From Atopsyche davidsoni (Eukaryota; Arthropoda; Insecta; Trichoptera; Hydrobiosidae): a DNA stretch of 64,000 nucleotides. Under the pieces are notes generated by a model. It made no database searches, had not been told where the DNA came from, and saw nothing but the letters and a program-made list of their open reading frames with translations. Numbering within the stretch: the first letter of the stretch is position 1; every line of letters starts with the position of its first letter. Of the stretch, positions 62,185-64,000 are shown piece after piece. A program made the translations under genes and the position numbers. The stretch covers positions 9,489,501-9,553,500 of the forward strand of contig JAILWY010000004.1 of assembly GCA_022113835.1 (NCBI GenBank), written 5' to 3'.

Positions 62185-63924
62185 CGGATTTGTTTGCCAC
62201 AAGCAGAGTAAGACGCTGCAGAAGCCAACCTTTTATAACTTTTAAAAGGAAAGCAAATCAAGGCTTTTTTCGATAGATTTTTGTAAATATAGACTTCAAA
62301 TAAACATGAAATGTTGTATAATCTGTATTTCATAAAACATCCAAAAAGAAGGTAAATGATAGGTCTAATTGTTGTTAGAGCTGCTTTCGCACTAGTACTT
62401 CGGCTTATTTCAGTGTACGAAATGTAACAAAACAATACGTGTGCTTATGAATCTACACTTACCTATTAAAACTTGACCCTTGACTTAAAATTCATACGAA
62501 AAGTTTGATTATCCTCAGATGCGAGTTTTTTTCAGCTAGGGAATAGTTTTCATAACCAATGGGAATATTTTCCATAATAAAACGAAACGAGGGCCAGACC
62601 GTCGCGGAGTCCATAAGCCACGCGCGACACCTGTCCGCGGTTTGGTCACGAACCAAATTCGGATCGAGACCAACAAAAAGCGAACAAATCAAAACGGCCA
62701 TCACCCCGGGGGGGTCTTTGTCGAAGCGAGTTTCTGCGTCGCGGGGCCCGGGACTCCGCGGGGCGCCGGGCCCTCGGCCATGTCCGACATTTTTTTAAAA
62801 ATACGTTTATACCAAACAGAGTTGTATCGTAAATGCGCCCCGCCACAGTGTCGCGGCCATGGCGCAAGCCCGATAAACAATGGTATGTGTCGCAAGTACG
62901 TACCTGTTTCTTTTTCATCCGACTCGTCGGGCGCACATAACATATTTATATCGACTCGTAAGTAAAATCGTTTAGCAGGAATGAAGCTTTTTGTCCCTCG
63001 AGTGTCGAATGCATCATCCCGATCGACATATGTAATATTGCGTTGCATGAAATATCCGTTTTTATATGCGCAGGGAAAAAGATGACAAACACACAACTGT
63101 TCGCTCCGAAAGCGTGTAATCTGTACCAATACGATTATGAATATAGGCGGGGAGGTTGAGTGCAGGGCACTCGTATGGAGATCGTTTCTGGTCTTGCCCT
63201 TTTTTAAACTCGTGTTGAATCTGTGCAGGTTTGAGCTCAAAAAAGCGGTCGTGACAAAATAAAAAAATGTACGTTTGCTCATGCAGAGTAAGAGTATATA
63301 CAGGGGCCCGCGGCGGGGTTACGCTGTATTTGCTCCAATCAAACTCTAGGAAACTCCCCAAGAGGAGAGAGATCCGTTCGCTCGGAGATTGTTTGCTCGG
63401 TGTGATTGCCCCCGGCCGCACTCCACTGAGCAAACCGACGGCTCGAGTGCTCCGCCGCGGTGATGCATCTGCAAGTGCTTCGGTTTGATGCTGAGGAGCT
63501 ACACGCTTGACATTAAAATAAAAATATATGTTTATTACAAATATAAGAATTGTATCAAATACTAGTTGCAAAATCCCCTAGATAAACTCGATGACTAGGT
63601 AATCGTGGAATGTTTTCCATCGCATTATATTATAACAAATATATCTGAAGCAATGCAGTTCGTTCCGACAAGTAATTCTGCGAGAGACAAAAATATTTGA
63701 TAATGGTTTTATTATATTGCACAGGTGTCGAGTTATATACGAGTATGACTCATGGAGATTCGATCCACAGCATTTTTAATCTTCAACACCGATATTATCT
63801 CAATTCATACTACTTACAATAATTTAATAAACGTCATCGGGCGTCTCCGAGAGAAGTGCCCGTCATGACTGGAGGGGCCCTTCTCCTGGCGCTCCGCCCC
63901 CACAATGGGGCCCTTTCTCTGCAG

Positions 63925-64000
63925 AACTGCCAGTCACGGAGGAGCGTGTGGCCGAGCCCCGCGCCGGGGGTGAACCTGAACCTGAACCTGAACCTCCGAG
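63925..64000 (+). CDS. candidate next Meteorin-like exon, cut by window edge
   Basis: A good acceptor (CCCTTTCTCTGCAG) precedes 63925, and two leading bases AA give the phase needed to follow exon B. The frame stays open to the window edge and reads LPVTEERVAEPRAGG followed by Glu-Pro repeats. Against it: this does not look like the conserved strand that follows CTSD in the family, and the Glu-Pro part is just a TGAACC tandem repeat in frame. It could be a lineage-specific linker, an alternative exon or a false exon. Confidence 0.25.
63971..63995 (+). repeat. 6-bp repeat (TGAACC)
   Basis: Four exact TGAACC units plus one base. In the candidate exon frame it encodes alternating Glu and Pro. 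Confidence 0.95.

Larger units (their letters stand above)
59388..63924 (+). other. intronic or 3' non-coding DNA after exon B
   Basis: A donor at 59388 opens an intron. I searched the following 4.5 kb for a phase-1 acceptor leading into a Meteorin C-terminal half (the family continues with a V..G.I..V-like strand and later further cysteines) and found none convincing. GC-rich islets at 59870-60000, 62580-62890 and 63300-63470 contain no family match. The 193-codon minus-strand open frame at 62701-63282 has no recognisable domain. Confidence 0.5.

Noticed and set aside
62701..63282. 193-codon minus-strand open frame
   Set aside because: No recognisable domain, no splice context, mixed composition, and it lies in the inferred intron after Meteorin-like exon B.

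Overview
This looks like a nuclear chromosome segment from an arthropod, most likely an insect and probably a moth or butterfly. The order is my inference from overall character: AT-rich DNA with small GC-rich islets, a CCTAA-type telomere-like patch, short spliceosomal introns, hAT-like relics and no bacterial-style gene packing. No dense coding or operon structure, rRNA, tRNA or CRISPR array could be recognised.

Only one gene is supported. At the right end, two exons (58610-58834 and 59089-59387, + strand) encode the central part of a Meteorin-like secreted protein. They carry the family's cysteines and sequence signatures, good splice sites and matching phases (2/2, then 1). The signal-peptide exon is not visible, so it lies left of the window or was missed. 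The C-terminal exons lie at or beyond the right edge. A 76-bp phase-compatible candidate exon touches the last base but is weakly supported.

Positions 1-58609 hold no coding exon I can defend. They may be a very long first intron of the Meteorin-like gene, an intergenic desert, or both. Contents by region: a dispersed repeat family in three copies (2002-2199, 42158-42262, 55865-56051); a non-autonomous hAT-like element (25608-26114); a telomere-like patch (23478-23497); many short GC-rich minisatellites; and a 730-bp composite minisatellite at 30183-30912 that creates long but meaningless open frames on both strands. Five exact GGCCGCCAT words, resembling the YY1/Pleiohomeotic core, fall in or beside GC-rich islets.

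I found no convincing new multi-gene system. The points most worth a second look are the arthropod Meteorin-like gene with its acidic insertion and large non-coding flank, the two-unit minisatellite, the family of GACTC-containing minisatellites, and the dispersed repeat with a CTGCGCGCAG core.
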